Below, piece after piece: positions 1 through 8,840 of a DNA stretch of 64,000 nt (positions are counted from its first letter, which is position 1; the number at the start of each line of letters is the position of its first letter). The stretch lies in contig NZ_CP064781.1 of the NCBI RefSeq assembly GCF_016858125.1, positions 2,675,501-2,739,500 of the forward strand, read 5' to 3'. The position numbers and the translations under genes are program-made. The notes below the pieces were generated by a model that was not told the DNA's origin, searched no databases, and saw nothing but the letters and a program-made list of their open reading frames with translations. The stretch is from Azospira restricta (lineage in GTDB: Bacteria; Pseudomonadota; Gammaproteobacteria; Burkholderiales; Rhodocyclaceae).

Positions 1-77
1 CGGTCGCGCAGCAGCGGCAGCGCGCCGCTGAGGACGACGACGATGCAGACGACGACGGCGATCCAGATCTCGCTCAT
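1..77 (-). CDS. Small membrane protein, N-terminal part only (cut by window edge)
   Basis: An open frame starts at ATG 77 on the minus strand and runs off the window after about 25 codons. The visible residues begin MSEIWIAVVV and form one strongly hydrophobic segment ending in a basic LLRDR, so the protein starts with a transmembrane helix whose following loop is probably cytoplasmic. A GAGGAA ribosome binding site lies about 8 bases upstream, inside the end of the lipoyl-domain gene, so the two genes are translated from one mRNA. Too little is visible to name a family. Confidence 0.55.
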   Translation of the reverse strand, partial: MSEIWIAVVVCIVVVLSGALPLLRD

Positions 78-81
78 GCCG

Positions 82-357
82 TCATTCCTCGCGCTCCATG
101 GTGATCAGCAGCGCGCCTTCCTCGGGCTTGTCGCCGACCTCGATGAACACGTCGCGGACGGTGCCGGCCCAGGGGCAGGGGATGTCGAGGGCGACCTTGC
201 CGGTTTCGATGCTGATGATGTTGTCCTCGCGCTCGATGCGGTCGCCCGGCTGCACGAAGACTTCGAGGACGAACACGTCGCCGCTGGCGCACGAGCCGCA
301 GCTCTCCCAGCATTCCGGGTAGCGCGGCATGCGGATTTCGGTGGCGGCGGCGGTCAT
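82..357 (-). CDS. Free-standing biotinyl/lipoyl-domain protein with CxxxCxxC insert
   Basis: This 91-residue protein is essentially a single biotinyl/lipoyl domain. The modifiable lysine lies in the motif ETGKVALDIP around residue 54, where E2 and GcvH domains carry lipoate. Unlike ordinary E2 domains, the loop after the first beta strand contains three cysteines spaced C-x3-C-x2-C (CWESCGSC). The start codon overlaps the stop of the upstream ACT-domain gene by one base, so the genes are translationally coupled. No acyltransferase or dehydrogenase partner is visible in the window. A carrier role for lipoate or biotin is inferred from the domain. The role of the cysteines is unknown. Confidence 0.75.
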   Translation of the reverse strand: MTAAATEIRMPRYPECWESCGSCASGDVFVLEVFVQPGDRIEREDNIISIETGKVALDIPCPWAGTVRDVFIEVGDKPEEGALLITMEREE

Positions 358-881
358 CAGCTGCGGATGGTCTCGTCGAGGTTGATGTCGACCATCAGGT
401 CGTTGGAGATGCGTTCGAGGTCGGCGATCAGCGCGCGGGCGTCGAGGCCCGGCGCCGCGGTCAGCTCGGCGGCGGCGTGGAAGAGGATCTCGGCCGACAT
501 CGGCGCGCTGGCGGTGTGCGTGGCCAGCTCCTCGACGTTGACGGCGTGGCGCGCCAGCACCTGCGAGACTTCGCGGACGATGCCGACGCGGTCGTGGCCG
601 ACCAGCGACAGCTTCAGGCGGCGGCTGCCCGACGGCGCTGCGGCCGCCTGCGCCTCCTCGGCGGTGACGCGCAGCCCGGGCAGCGCCGCGAGTGCGGCCT
701 TGAGCGCGGCCGTCTGCGCCTCCGGCAGGCTGACGCGGACGATCCCGGCGAACTTGCCGGAGAGCTGCGACATCGACGATTCGAGCCAGTTGCCCTGATG
801 CGCGGCGATGGTGGTGGCGAGGGATTCGACGAGGCCCGGACGGTCGTCGCCGATCACGGTGAGGATGAGGTGGGCGGACAT
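357..881 (-). CDS. GcvR-like protein with two ACT domains
   Basis: The 174-residue product carries two ACT domains, about residues 4-80 (start LILTVIGDDRPGLVESLA) and 92-165 (KLSLVGHDRVGIVREVSQVL). This matches the layout of GcvR, the glycine cleavage system repressor/accessory protein of enterobacteria. ACT domains normally bind small ligands such as amino acids. It has no DNA-binding domain. It is co-transcribed with a lipoyl-domain protein rather than with the gcv operon, which lies 16 kb away and has its own glycine riboswitch, so the exact GcvR role is uncertain. Confidence 0.8.
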   Translation of the reverse strand: MSAHLILTVIGDDRPGLVESLATTIAAHQGNWLESSMSQLSGKFAGIVRVSLPEAQTAALKAALAALPGLRVTAEEAQAAAAPSGSRRLKLSLVGHDRVGIVREVSQVLARHAVNVEELATHTASAPMSAEILFHAAAELTAAPGLDARALIADLERISNDLMVDINLDETIRS

Positions 882-1048
882 GGCGCGCTCCTGTGCGAAG
901 AGGCCTCCATTGTAACCCGCCCGCCTCCCCGGCGAGCCCCGTGGGACAAGGAAAATGACCCGCTCGGCAGTGGGGAAAAAGGCGCCGCGGCGAGCCGGCG
1001 GAGGAGAGTGTCGCGGCCGCGGCGGCGCAAGGGAGGTCGCGCCGGGCG

Positions 1049-1651
1049 TCAGCCGGCGGCGGCCTTCACGGGGGCGAGGATTTCGCTGCGGGGGCGAAAG
1101 GAAGGCGCATCGTCCTCGGCGAGCGACTTGATCTCGCCGGAAATCTGGCCGCCTTCCTCGATCAGCATCTTGCCGTAGCGGATCTTGCCGCTGACCTTGC
1201 CGGTGGCATGGATCATCAGCTGGCTGCGGGCGGTCAGTTCGCCTTCGAAGTGGCCGTGGATCTCGGCGATGTCGATGCTGACCTTGCCCGTGTAGAGGCC
1301 GTTTTCGGCGATGCGGATGACGCGGCTGTCCATCGTCGCCTCGACCCGGCCTTCGACGACCAGGGTGTCGCAGTCGAGGATCTCGGCGCTCTTCAGCTTG
1401 ACGTCGGGACCGACGATCAGGCGGCTGCCGCTGCCGGCGGCGGACTCGGCGGCGGGGGGCGGGGCAGGCTTCGCCGCTTCCGCCGCCGGCTTGGCGCCGG
1501 CAGCGGCTGCAGCGGCGGCAGCGTTCTGCGGCGCGGGGTTGGCGGTCTGCGGCGTGCTCGGGATGCCGCTGCGCGCCTGCGGCGACAGTGCGTCGCGGGC
1601 GGCGGCCATCGGGCTGTCCTTGGCAAAGGGATTGCTCGGCTTATGGAACAT
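1049..1651 (-). CDS. Bactofilin (polymer-forming cytoskeletal protein)
   Basis: The 200-residue protein has an Ala/Pro-rich disordered N-terminus (about residues 1-75) and a bactofilin beta-helix core from about residue 78 (RLIVGPDVKLKSAEI) to 180. The core shows the regular hydrophobic/Gly spacing of the family, including HGHFEGELTA and TGKVSGKIRYGKMLIEEGGQISGE-type rungs. Bactofilins polymerise without nucleotide on the inner face of the membrane and act in cell shape, stalk or pole organisation. The gene stands alone; the 882-1048 gap downstream shows no further gene. Confidence 0.88.
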   Translation of the reverse strand: MFHKPSNPFAKDSPMAAARDALSPQARSGIPSTPQTANPAPQNAAAAAAAAGAKPAAEAAKPAPPPAAESAAGSGSRLIVGPDVKLKSAEILDCDTLVVEGRVEATMDSRVIRIAENGLYTGKVSIDIAEIHGHFEGELTARSQLMIHATGKVSGKIRYGKMLIEEGGQISGEIKSLAEDDAPSFRPRSEILAPVKAAAG

Positions 1652-1836
1652 GGCGTGGTCTCCGTGAGTGGGGTTCGCGGCGTCCCTATCAAGGGCCGTG
1701 CCAGCCGCGGCGAAAGTCCCGCGGGACAGCGGCTGGCGGCGATTCCCGGCGGCCGGCGGCGGTGCCAGCGAGGCGTCGCCGCGACGCCGCAGCCCGACGG
1801 CGGGCGTTTCCTCCGTCGGCAGGTGATTGATTTGTC

Positions 1837-1842
1837 TATAAT
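1837..1842 (+). promoter_or_regulatory. Possible -10 element upstream of glrK
   Basis: A perfect TATAAT lies about 85 bases upstream of the glrK start in a locally AT-rich patch. I cannot find a good -35 hexamer at 16-18 bases, so this is only a candidate. The bactofilin gene is divergent, so the 1652-1925 gap must hold promoters for both directions. Confidence 0.35.
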
Positions 1843-1925
1843 TTGATCTGTCGTCGTTTCACGACAGCTTGTCCCGCCGTTTCCCGCCTGCGTAAGCTTG
1901 GGCACAACTTCCGCGTCCCTTTCCC

Positions 1926-3326
1926 ATGCCGCGTCTGTCCTTCCGCCTGACCCTGCTGCTCGGTTTCCTGCTCGTCGCGCTGCTGCTCGCCGTGGCGGCG
2001 CTGCGCGGCCTGCTGGCGCTCGAGGATTTCGCCGACGAGAGCCGCGCCGGCGCGGCGCTGGCGGTGCAGGTGACGGCCGACATCCAGCTGCTCGCCGAGC
2101 GCAGCGTCGACCTCGAGCGCAGCGCGCGGCAGTACCTCGTGCTCCGGGACGCCGCGCTGCGCGAGCGCTTCGTTGCGATCCACGACGAGACGCTGCCGAC
2201 GCTGCTGCGCCTGCATGGCGTCGGCGTCCCGGAAATCTCGCAGGCTGCCGCCGCCTGGGAGCAGGGCGCCGGCGAGGCGGCCGCGGCGCTGCGTGCCGAC
2301 GGCGGCGAGGCCGCGCTGGCGGCGCTGGCCCGCCTCGGCCCGGCCAACGCCGCGCTTGCCGACGCCGGCCGGCAGTGGATCGACCGCCACAATGCGACGC
2401 TGCTGCAGTCGCTGGAAGCCAGCCGGACCAGCCTGCTGGCGCAGGTGCTGGGTGCCATCGCCGCCGCGCTGCTGCTCGGCGCGGCGATCGGCTGGTGGCT
2501 GCTGCGTCCGGTGAGCCGGCTGGAAGCGGCGATCGAGCAGCTCGGCGGCGGCCGCTTCGACACCCCGATCGCGATCCACGGCCCGGTCGACCTGGAGCGC
2601 CTCGGCCGTCGCCTCGACTGGCTGCGCCTGCGCCTCGCCGAGCTGGAGGCCGACCGCGTGCGCGTGCTGCGCCACGTCTCGCACGAGCTGAAGACCCCGC
2701 TCGCCGCGCTGCGCGAAGGCGTCGCGCTGCTGCAGGACCAGGTGGTCGGGCCGCTGACCGCCGACCAGCGCGAGGTCGCCGGCATCCTCGAGCACAATGC
2801 GCGGGCGCTGCAGCGGCAGATCGAGGACCTGCTCAACTACCACGCGACGGTGTTCGACGCCGGCCGCCTGCAGCGCCGCCGCGTCGCGCTGCGCGGCCTG
2901 CTCGACGAATGCGTCGAGGCGCAGCGGCTGCAACTGCAGGCGCGCGGGTTGCGGGTGACGATCGATGGCGGCCGCCAGCCGGCACTGCTCGACCCGGACA
3001 AGCTGCGCGTCGCGCTCGGCAACCTGCTTTCCAACGCCATCGCCTTCAGCCCGGACGGCGGCGAGATCCGGCTGTCGGCGCGGATCGCCGACGGCGTGCT
3101 GATGATCGACTGCGTCGACGCCGGCCCGGGCGTCGCCCCGGAGGACGCCGAGCGCATCTTCGAACCCTTCGTGCAGGGCAGTCGCCGACCGGCGACAGCG
3201 GCGGCGGGCAGCGGCGTCGGTCTGTCGATCGTGCGCGAACTGGTCGCCGCGCAGGGCGGTCGCATTTATCTCGTGCCGGAAGCCCGTGGTGCGCATTTCA
3301 GGATGGAGCTGCCTCATGAACACTGA
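1926..3326 (+). CDS. glrK: Sensor histidine kinase GlrK/QseE type
   Basis: A 466-residue inner-membrane kinase. It has an N-terminal transmembrane helix (about 7-27), a helical periplasmic sensor, a second transmembrane helix (about 178-200), a HAMP region, a HisKA domain with H-box RHVSHELKTPL (His near residue 252) and an HATPase domain with N-box NLLSNAIAFSP, D-box DAGPGV and G-box GSGVGLSIV. The order kinase, small lipoprotein, sigma-54 response regulator matches glrK-qseG-glrR of enterobacteria, where the system senses cell-envelope state. It is predicted to phosphorylate the regulator encoded at 3795-5198. Its stop lies inside the next gene. Confidence 0.88.
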   Translation: MPRLSFRLTLLLGFLLVALLLAVAALRGLLALEDFADESRAGAALAVQVTADIQLLAERSVDLERSARQYLVLRDAALRERFVAIHDETLPTLLRLHGVGVPEISQAAAAWEQGAGEAAAALRADGGEAALAALARLGPANAALADAGRQWIDRHNATLLQSLEASRTSLLAQVLGAIAAALLLGAAIGWWLLRPVSRLEAAIEQLGGGRFDTPIAIHGPVDLERLGRRLDWLRLRLAELEADRVRVLRHVSHELKTPLAALREGVALLQDQVVGPLTADQREVAGILEHNARALQRQIEDLLNYHATVFDAGRLQRRRVALRGLLDECVEAQRLQLQARGLRVTIDGGRQPALLDPDKLRVALGNLLSNAIAFSPDGGEIRLSARIADGVLMIDCVDAGPGVAPEDAERIFEPFVQGSRRPATAAAGSGVGLSIVRELVAAQGGRIYLVPEARGAHFRMELPHEH

Positions 3327-3794
3327 TCTTCGTCGCTGCCTGCCGGCGCTGCTGTGCCTCGCGCTGGCTGCCTGCGGCACGCCGCCGGCGCGCGTCGCCG
3401 CGCCGGAGGAGGCGCCGCTGCGGGCGATGCTCGCCTACTACGCGGGCAATCCGCGGCCGTCGCCGGAGGCGCTGCGCGAGCGGCCGGCGGGCGGCGATCC
3501 CTACCTGCTGATGCAGCAGGCGATCCAGCTCGCCAACGCACGGCCGCCGGAGTTGCAGCGCGCCTCGGCGCTGCTCGAGAGCGTGCTGAAGAGCGCGCAC
3601 CCGTACGCCGCCGACCTGGCGCCGCTGGCACGACTGTTGCACGACCAGTATGGCGAGCGCCTGCGCCTCGAGCAGCAGTGGCGCGAAGCGCAGCGGCGCG
3701 GCGACCTGCTGCAGGAGAAGATCGATGCGCTGACCGCGATCGAGCGCAGCCTGCCGGCGCGGCCGCAGCCGAAACCCATGCCTGGAGGTACCCC

Positions 3795-3798
<4 letters not shown>
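3316..3798 (+). CDS. QseG-like outer-membrane lipoprotein of the GlrKR operon
   Basis: About 160 residues. The signal peptide ([20 protein letters not shown]) ends in a lipobox LALAAC with Cys at about position 20, so it is a lipoprotein. The rest is helical and ends in a Pro-rich tail. I chose ATG 3316 because the signal peptide begins there; a more upstream ATG at 3286 would put extra charged residues in front. It overlaps glrK by 11 bases and its stop is just past the glrR start. In E. coli the lipoprotein in this position, QseG, binds and controls the kinase; the same job is inferred here. Confidence 0.75.
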
Positions 3799-5198
<1,400 letters not shown>

Positions 5199-5239
5199 AT
5201 CTTCTCGAAACAGGCACTTGCCGCGATCGCGCGGGTGCC

Positions 5240-5257
5240 TGTCGGCAGGTGGCGACA
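5240..5257. promoter_or_regulatory. GlrR-type binding site (TGTC-N10-GACA)
   Basis: The sequence reads TGTC, ten bases, GACA. This is the consensus I recall for GlrR upstream of glmY in enterobacteria. It sits 42 bases after the glrR stop and about 105-110 bases upstream of the start point predicted from the sigma-54 promoter at 5331-5347, a normal enhancer distance. The match is seen directly; binding is inference. Confidence 0.6.
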
Positions 5258-5330
5258 GCTGCCGCCGGCGGCTGCTCCGCCGGCGCCGATTTTTTCCCCT
5301 AACTCGCTGATTTTCCTGGTGATCGTCCGC

Positions 5331-5347
5331 TTGGCACGGATGTGGCT
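5331..5347 (+). promoter_or_regulatory. Sigma-54 (RpoN) promoter
   Basis: The element reads tTGGCACGGATGTGGCT, with GG at 5333-5334 (-24), GC at 5345-5346 (-12) and exactly 10 bases between them. The -24 half is a perfect TGGCAC; the -12 half is TGGCT rather than TTGCA/T. Transcription would start near 5357 and run into the 74-codon ORF at 5410. It lies behind a GlrR-type site and the gene for a sigma-54 activator, which raises confidence that it is real. Confidence 0.68.
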
Positions 5348-5409
5348 AAAGCTTCTCCGTCGCGCCTCTGGCGCGGTGTTCCGGACAACAACGAGATCAG
5401 GAGAAACGG

Positions 5410-5634
5410 ATGGACATCCTCAGCCAGCGCGGAAAACTGCTTGCCCTCGTCGCGCCGGGCATCCTCGCCATCGAGGCGGCGCCGGTGCCGTGGGCGGTCG
5501 CGGCGTCGACGACGGATTTCACGCCGCGCCTGACGCAGACGGTGCCGGGCTGCAGCCCGACGCGCGTCGGCCGCCTGGTCGATTCAGGCGCGGTCGCGGA
5601 TCACTTCTCGACGAAGGCGCGCTCGATCACGTAG
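5410..5634 (+). CDS. Small ORF of unknown function downstream of a sigma-54 promoter
   Basis: A 74-codon frame starts at ATG 5410 behind an excellent ribosome binding site (AGGAG, 6 bases). Third codon positions are almost all G or C, as in the real genes here. The N-terminal half is mildly hydrophobic (GKLLALVAPGILAIE), with no clear signal-peptidase site. I do not recognise it. The last 34 bases run antisense into the 3' end of fpr, so it could be a genuine small protein or the 5' remnant of a gene truncated by rearrangement. The transcript could instead act as an RNA. Confidence 0.4.
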   Translation: MDILSQRGKLLALVAPGILAIEAAPVPWAVAASTTDFTPRLTQTVPGCSPTRVGRLVDSGAVADHFSTKARSIT

Positions 5635-6377
5635 TCGCCCTGCGCGCCGATGTACGGCGAGACCTTGAAGCCGCGCGCGTCGAGCAGCTCGCACATGTCC
5701 TTGTTCATCGCCGGGCTGCCGCAGATCATCGCGCGGTCGTCTGCCGGGTCGAGCGGCGGCAGGCCGATGTCGGCGCAAAGCTTGCCGGAGTCGATCAGGT
5801 CGGTGATGCGGCCCTGGTTGCGGAAGGGCTCGCGGGTCACCGTCGGGTAGTAGATGAGCTTGCCCTGCGTCAGCTCGCCGAGGAATTCGTGGTTCGGCAG
5901 CGTCTGCTCGATGAACTCGGAATAGGCGAGTTCGCTGGTCCAGCGCACGCCGTGCACCAGCACCACCTTGTCGAAGCGCTCGTAGGCCTCCGGGTCCTGG
6001 ATCAGGCTGAGGAAGGGGGCGAGCCCGGTGCCGGTGCCGAACAGGTAGAGGTGCTTGCCCGGCTTCAGGTCGCGCAGCACCAGCGTGCCGGTCGGCTTGC
6101 GGCTGACGACGATCGGGTCGCCGGTCCGCAGGTGTTGCAGGCGCGAGGTCAGCGGGCCGTCCGGCACCTTGATGCTGAAGAACTCCAGATGCTCCTCGTG
6201 GTTGGCGCTGGCGATGCTGTAGGCGCGCGTCAGCGGCTTGCCGTCGACCTCCAGCCCGATCATCACGAACTGGCCGTTGTCGAAGCGCAGCCCGGGATCG
6301 CGCGTGGTGCGGAAGCTGAACAGGTGGTCGTTCCAGTGGCGGACGTCGAGAACCGTTTCGGTGCCGTACTTGCTCAT
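5601..6377 (-). CDS. fpr: Ferredoxin/flavodoxin--NADP+ reductase
   Basis: 258 residues. The FAD domain has the RxYS-type motif LTRAYSIAS near residue 50, and the NADP domain has GTGTGLAPFLSLIQDPE and the end sequence YVIERAFVEK typical of bacterial class II FPRs. It transfers electrons between NADPH and ferredoxin or flavodoxin in the cytoplasm, in oxidative-stress defence and biosynthetic electron supply. The start is ATG 6377 because earlier in-frame codons encode no family sequence. A LysR gene is divergent, 100 bases away, as for fpr/finR in Pseudomonas. Confidence 0.92.
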   Translation of the reverse strand: MSKYGTETVLDVRHWNDHLFSFRTTRDPGLRFDNGQFVMIGLEVDGKPLTRAYSIASANHEEHLEFFSIKVPDGPLTSRLQHLRTGDPIVVSRKPTGTLVLRDLKPGKHLYLFGTGTGLAPFLSLIQDPEAYERFDKVVLVHGVRWTSELAYSEFIEQTLPNHEFLGELTQGKLIYYPTVTREPFRNQGRITDLIDSGKLCADIGLPPLDPADDRAMICGSPAMNKDMCELLDARGFKVSPYIGAQGDYVIERAFVEK

Positions 6378-6445
6378 GGTCGTGCTCTGCGATGGAAGTG
6401 GGAACGCCGCCAGTCTAGAAGTTGGCGTAATATCCGTGAAACAGA

Positions 6446-6453
6446 TTGTACAA
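6446..6453. promoter_or_regulatory. Candidate LysR operator in the fpr/finR gap
   Basis: The perfect palindrome TTGTACAA lies in the AT-rich 100-base space between fpr and the LysR gene, 25 bases before the latter. LysR proteins usually bind a dyad with a T-N11-A core between divergent genes. The palindrome is seen; its use by this regulator is inference. Confidence 0.4.
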
Positions 6454-6477
6454 ATCGTATATATCAGGATCGCAGAT

Positions 6478-7401
6478 ATGCACTTCACGCTCCGCCAGCT
6501 CGAGATCTTCGCTGCCATCGCGCGTTCCGGCAGCGTCTCCGGCGCCGCCGGGGCGGTCGCGCTGACCCAGTCGGCGGCGAGCACCGCGCTCGCCGAGCTG
6601 GAGCGGCAGACCGGGCGGCGGCTGTTCGACCGCGTCGGCAAGTCGCTACGGCTGAACGAACTGGGACGCAACCTGCTGCCGAAGGCGGTCGAGCTGCTCG
6701 ACCGCGCCGCCGAGATCGACGACCTGCTGCAGGGGCACGAGGCGGTCGGCAACCTGAACATCGGCGCCACGCTGACGATCGGCAACTATCTGGCAACGCT
6801 GATCGTCGCCGAGTTCCTGCGCCGCCACCCGCAGGCGCGGGTGAAGCTGGAGGTGCGCAACACCGCCCACCTGCTGCAGGCGCTGGCGGTGCACGAGGTG
6901 GATCTGGGGCTGGTCGAAGGCGATTGCCACCATCCGGACCTGGCGGTGGTGCCGTGGGTCGACGACGAGCTGGCGGTGTTCTGCGCGCCGGGGCATCCGC
7001 TGGCCGGCCGCAGCGCGACGCCGAAGCGCCTGCTGCAGGAGCCGTGGATCCTGCGCGAGCCGGGTTCGGGGACGCGCGAGACCTTCGATCATGCCTTCCG
7101 CCATCATCTGCCGGGCCTGCGGGTGCGCCTCGAGCTGGAGCATACCGAGGCGATCAAGCGCGCCGTCGAGAGCGGGCTGGGGCTCGGCTGCATCTCGCGG
7201 CTGGCGCTGAAGGACGCCTTCCGCCGCGGCAGCCTGGCCGAAGTGCGGACGCCGGCGCTCGACCTGAAGCGCACCTTCAGCTTCGTCTGGCACCGCGACA
7301 AGTTCCACGGTGCCGGGCTGCGCGCCTTCCTGGAATTGTGCCGGGAGTTTTCACAGGGGGCGGCGACCAGCGACGAGATCGCGCTGCCGCCGGTGCCGTA
7401 G
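6478..7401 (+). CDS. LysR-family regulator, FinR-like
   Basis: 307 residues. The N-terminal winged helix (1-60: MHFTLRQLEIFAAIARSGSV, then [18 protein letters not shown]) is followed by a LysR substrate-binding domain (about 90-295). It is divergent from fpr, the arrangement of FinR, the LysR activator of fpr in Pseudomonas. Control of fpr is therefore the simplest guess, but the effector is unknown. The ORF continues upstream into fpr; ATG 6478 is chosen because the DNA-binding domain begins there. Confidence 0.85.
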   Translation: MHFTLRQLEIFAAIARSGSVSGAAGAVALTQSAASTALAELERQTGRRLFDRVGKSLRLNELGRNLLPKAVELLDRAAEIDDLLQGHEAVGNLNIGATLTIGNYLATLIVAEFLRRHPQARVKLEVRNTAHLLQALAVHEVDLGLVEGDCHHPDLAVVPWVDDELAVFCAPGHPLAGRSATPKRLLQEPWILREPGSGTRETFDHAFRHHLPGLRVRLELEHTEAIKRAVESGLGLGCISRLALKDAFRRGSLAEVRTPALDLKRTFSFVWHRDKFHGAGLRAFLELCREFSQGAATSDEIALPPVP

Positions 7402-7403
7402 GC

Positions 7404-7441
7404 GAAAAAGCCGCCGCCCCGGAGGATTCCGGAGCGGCGGC
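7404..7441 (-). terminator. Intrinsic terminator after the cbpAB-like operon
   Basis: An 8-bp GC stem, one mismatch and a further 5 bp (arms 7410-7423 and 7428-7441) enclose a short loop. On the minus strand the stem is followed by five T residues (7405-7409). It lies directly after the radical SAM gene stop at 7453 and faces away from lysR, so it ends the riboswitch-controlled transcript. Confidence 0.8.
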
Positions 7442-7452
7442 CGCCGGCGGCG

Positions 7453-8838
7453 TCAGTTGACGATGTTGAACACCGTCTCGGTGCCGTCGTCCCAGCCGTC
7501 CCACAGGTAGTCGTCGGCCTTGCCGTCGGCGATCAGACGCAACGCGTAGTTCACCTGCTCCTTGTAGAAGTCGCAGAAGGCACCGATCTTGTCCATGCCG
7601 CCGTTCATCTCGGCCGCTTCGGCCGGGCACGGCGAGCCGCAGAAATGGCGGATCGCGCAGGAGCCGCAGGGGTCGAAGGTGTCGACGTCGCGTTCGATCA
7701 CCGGGCGGAAGGCTGCCGACTTCAAGGCCGCCTCGACGCCGTCGGTGAGCAGGTTGCCGCCGTTGAAGCGCTTCAGGCCGATGAACTCGCTGCACGGGTA
7801 GAGGCCGCCGTCGGCCGCCAGCGCGAAGAAGGCGCGGCCGCCGCCGCAGGGCGAGATGTCGCACATCAGCCGGCGCGCGGTCGGCGCGAGGATCGCCAAC
7901 AGGATGTTGGCGAAGTTGGCGACCATCAGCTTGCGCCCGGTTTCCCGGTACAGCTCGTGCGTGCGGTCGAGCGCGGCGAAGAAAGCCTTCGCCATGTCGC
8001 CGTCGGCCGGCTTCACGCCGCGCGCGCCGGGCAGCGTGCAACGGACGGTGTTGAGCATGCAGGTCGGCACTTCGGCGGCGTGGAACAGCTCGACCATGCG
8101 CGTGAGGTAAGGCAGGTTCTCGGTGTTGCAGGTGGTGATCACGCTCCACGAGCCGTAGCCGCGCAGCTTCTCCATCGCCGTCAGCACCTTGTCGTGCACG
8201 CTCTTGCCGCCCCAGGTGCGGCGCGTGGCGTCGGTGATGCCGGCGACCGGGCCGTCGAGCGAGAGGCCGATGCTGACGTTGCGCGAGGTCAGGAAGTCGA
8301 TCGCCGCGTCGTCGAGCAGCGTGCCGTTGGTCTGCACGCCGAAGGCGAAGTCGTCGGCGAACTCGTCGATCGCGGCGAACACCGCGTCGCGGTTCATCAG
8401 CGGCTCGGCGCCGTGGAAGATGGCGCGCGGCTTCCTGTCCGTGTCGCCCATGACGGAGGCGAAGTAGTCGCGCAGCGCGGCGAGCGAGGCGGTGAGCGTT
8501 TCGCGCGGCATGTGCGTGCCGCCGCTGCGCTGCTCGCCGGGCAGGTAGCAGTAGGTGCAGTTGAGGTTGCAGCGCTCGGTCGGGTTGAGATAGACGCCGG
8601 AGGGCTTCAGCTCGAAGCGCAGCGCGTGCAGCTCCCTGGCGAAGCGGTCGTATTCCTTGCTGTAGGCGTCGAACAGCGGACCGCCGGTCAGCGACTCGTT
8701 GACGCGCGTCTTGTCGACCAGGCCCCAGAAGGCGGTGGCCGGGTCGGTGACGGCGGCATAGACGGCGTGGCCGATGTCCACGGGAACCAGCGCCGGACCG
8801 CCAGTGGCGGCCCGGCTCATCGTTGCGGCAGCAGTCAT
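7453..8838 (-). CDS. cbpB: Peptide-modifying radical SAM/SPASM enzyme, CbpB-like
   Basis: 461 residues. The radical SAM core has the cluster motif CNLNCTYC near residue 112, followed by YLPGEQ and the glycine-rich HGAEPLMN. The C-terminal SPASM region is cysteine-rich (CDISPCGGG, YPCSEF, FDPCGSCAIRHFCGSPC, FCDFY) and would bind two auxiliary Fe-S clusters, as in anaerobic sulfatase maturases and RiPP maturases. The start lies 2 bases after the stop of a 54-residue peptide gene, and both sit behind a cobalamin riboswitch. From memory this matches the CbpA/CbpB cassette defined in TIGRFAMs by its cobalamin-riboswitch linkage. The chemistry on the peptide is not known to me. Confidence 0.85.
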   Translation of the reverse strand: MTAAATMSRAATGGPALVPVDIGHAVYAAVTDPATAFWGLVDKTRVNESLTGGPLFDAYSKEYDRFARELHALRFELKPSGVYLNPTERCNLNCTYCYLPGEQRSGGTHMPRETLTASLAALRDYFASVMGDTDRKPRAIFHGAEPLMNRDAVFAAIDEFADDFAFGVQTNGTLLDDAAIDFLTSRNVSIGLSLDGPVAGITDATRRTWGGKSVHDKVLTAMEKLRGYGSWSVITTCNTENLPYLTRMVELFHAAEVPTCMLNTVRCTLPGARGVKPADGDMAKAFFAALDRTHELYRETGRKLMVANFANILLAILAPTARRLMCDISPCGGGRAFFALAADGGLYPCSEFIGLKRFNGGNLLTDGVEAALKSAAFRPVIERDVDTFDPCGSCAIRHFCGSPCPAEAAEMNGGMDKIGAFCDFYKEQVNYALRLIADGKADDYLWDGWDDGTETVFNIVN

Positions 8839-8840
8839 CG

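Noticed and set aside
1836-3380. 514-codon minus-strand open frame opposite glrK
   Set aside because: Arg/Gln/Ala-rich shadow; the plus strand has all kinase motifs.
5210-5241. Inverted repeat CAGGCAC/GTGCCTG as a glrR terminator
   Set aside because: A stem can form, but the loop is large and there is no T-run, so a terminator is not supported.
5199-5400. GlmY-like small RNA downstream of glrR
   Set aside because: I found the GlrR-type site and sigma-54 promoter, but no GlmY-like sequence and no intrinsic terminator at a suitable distance, so I do not call an sRNA.
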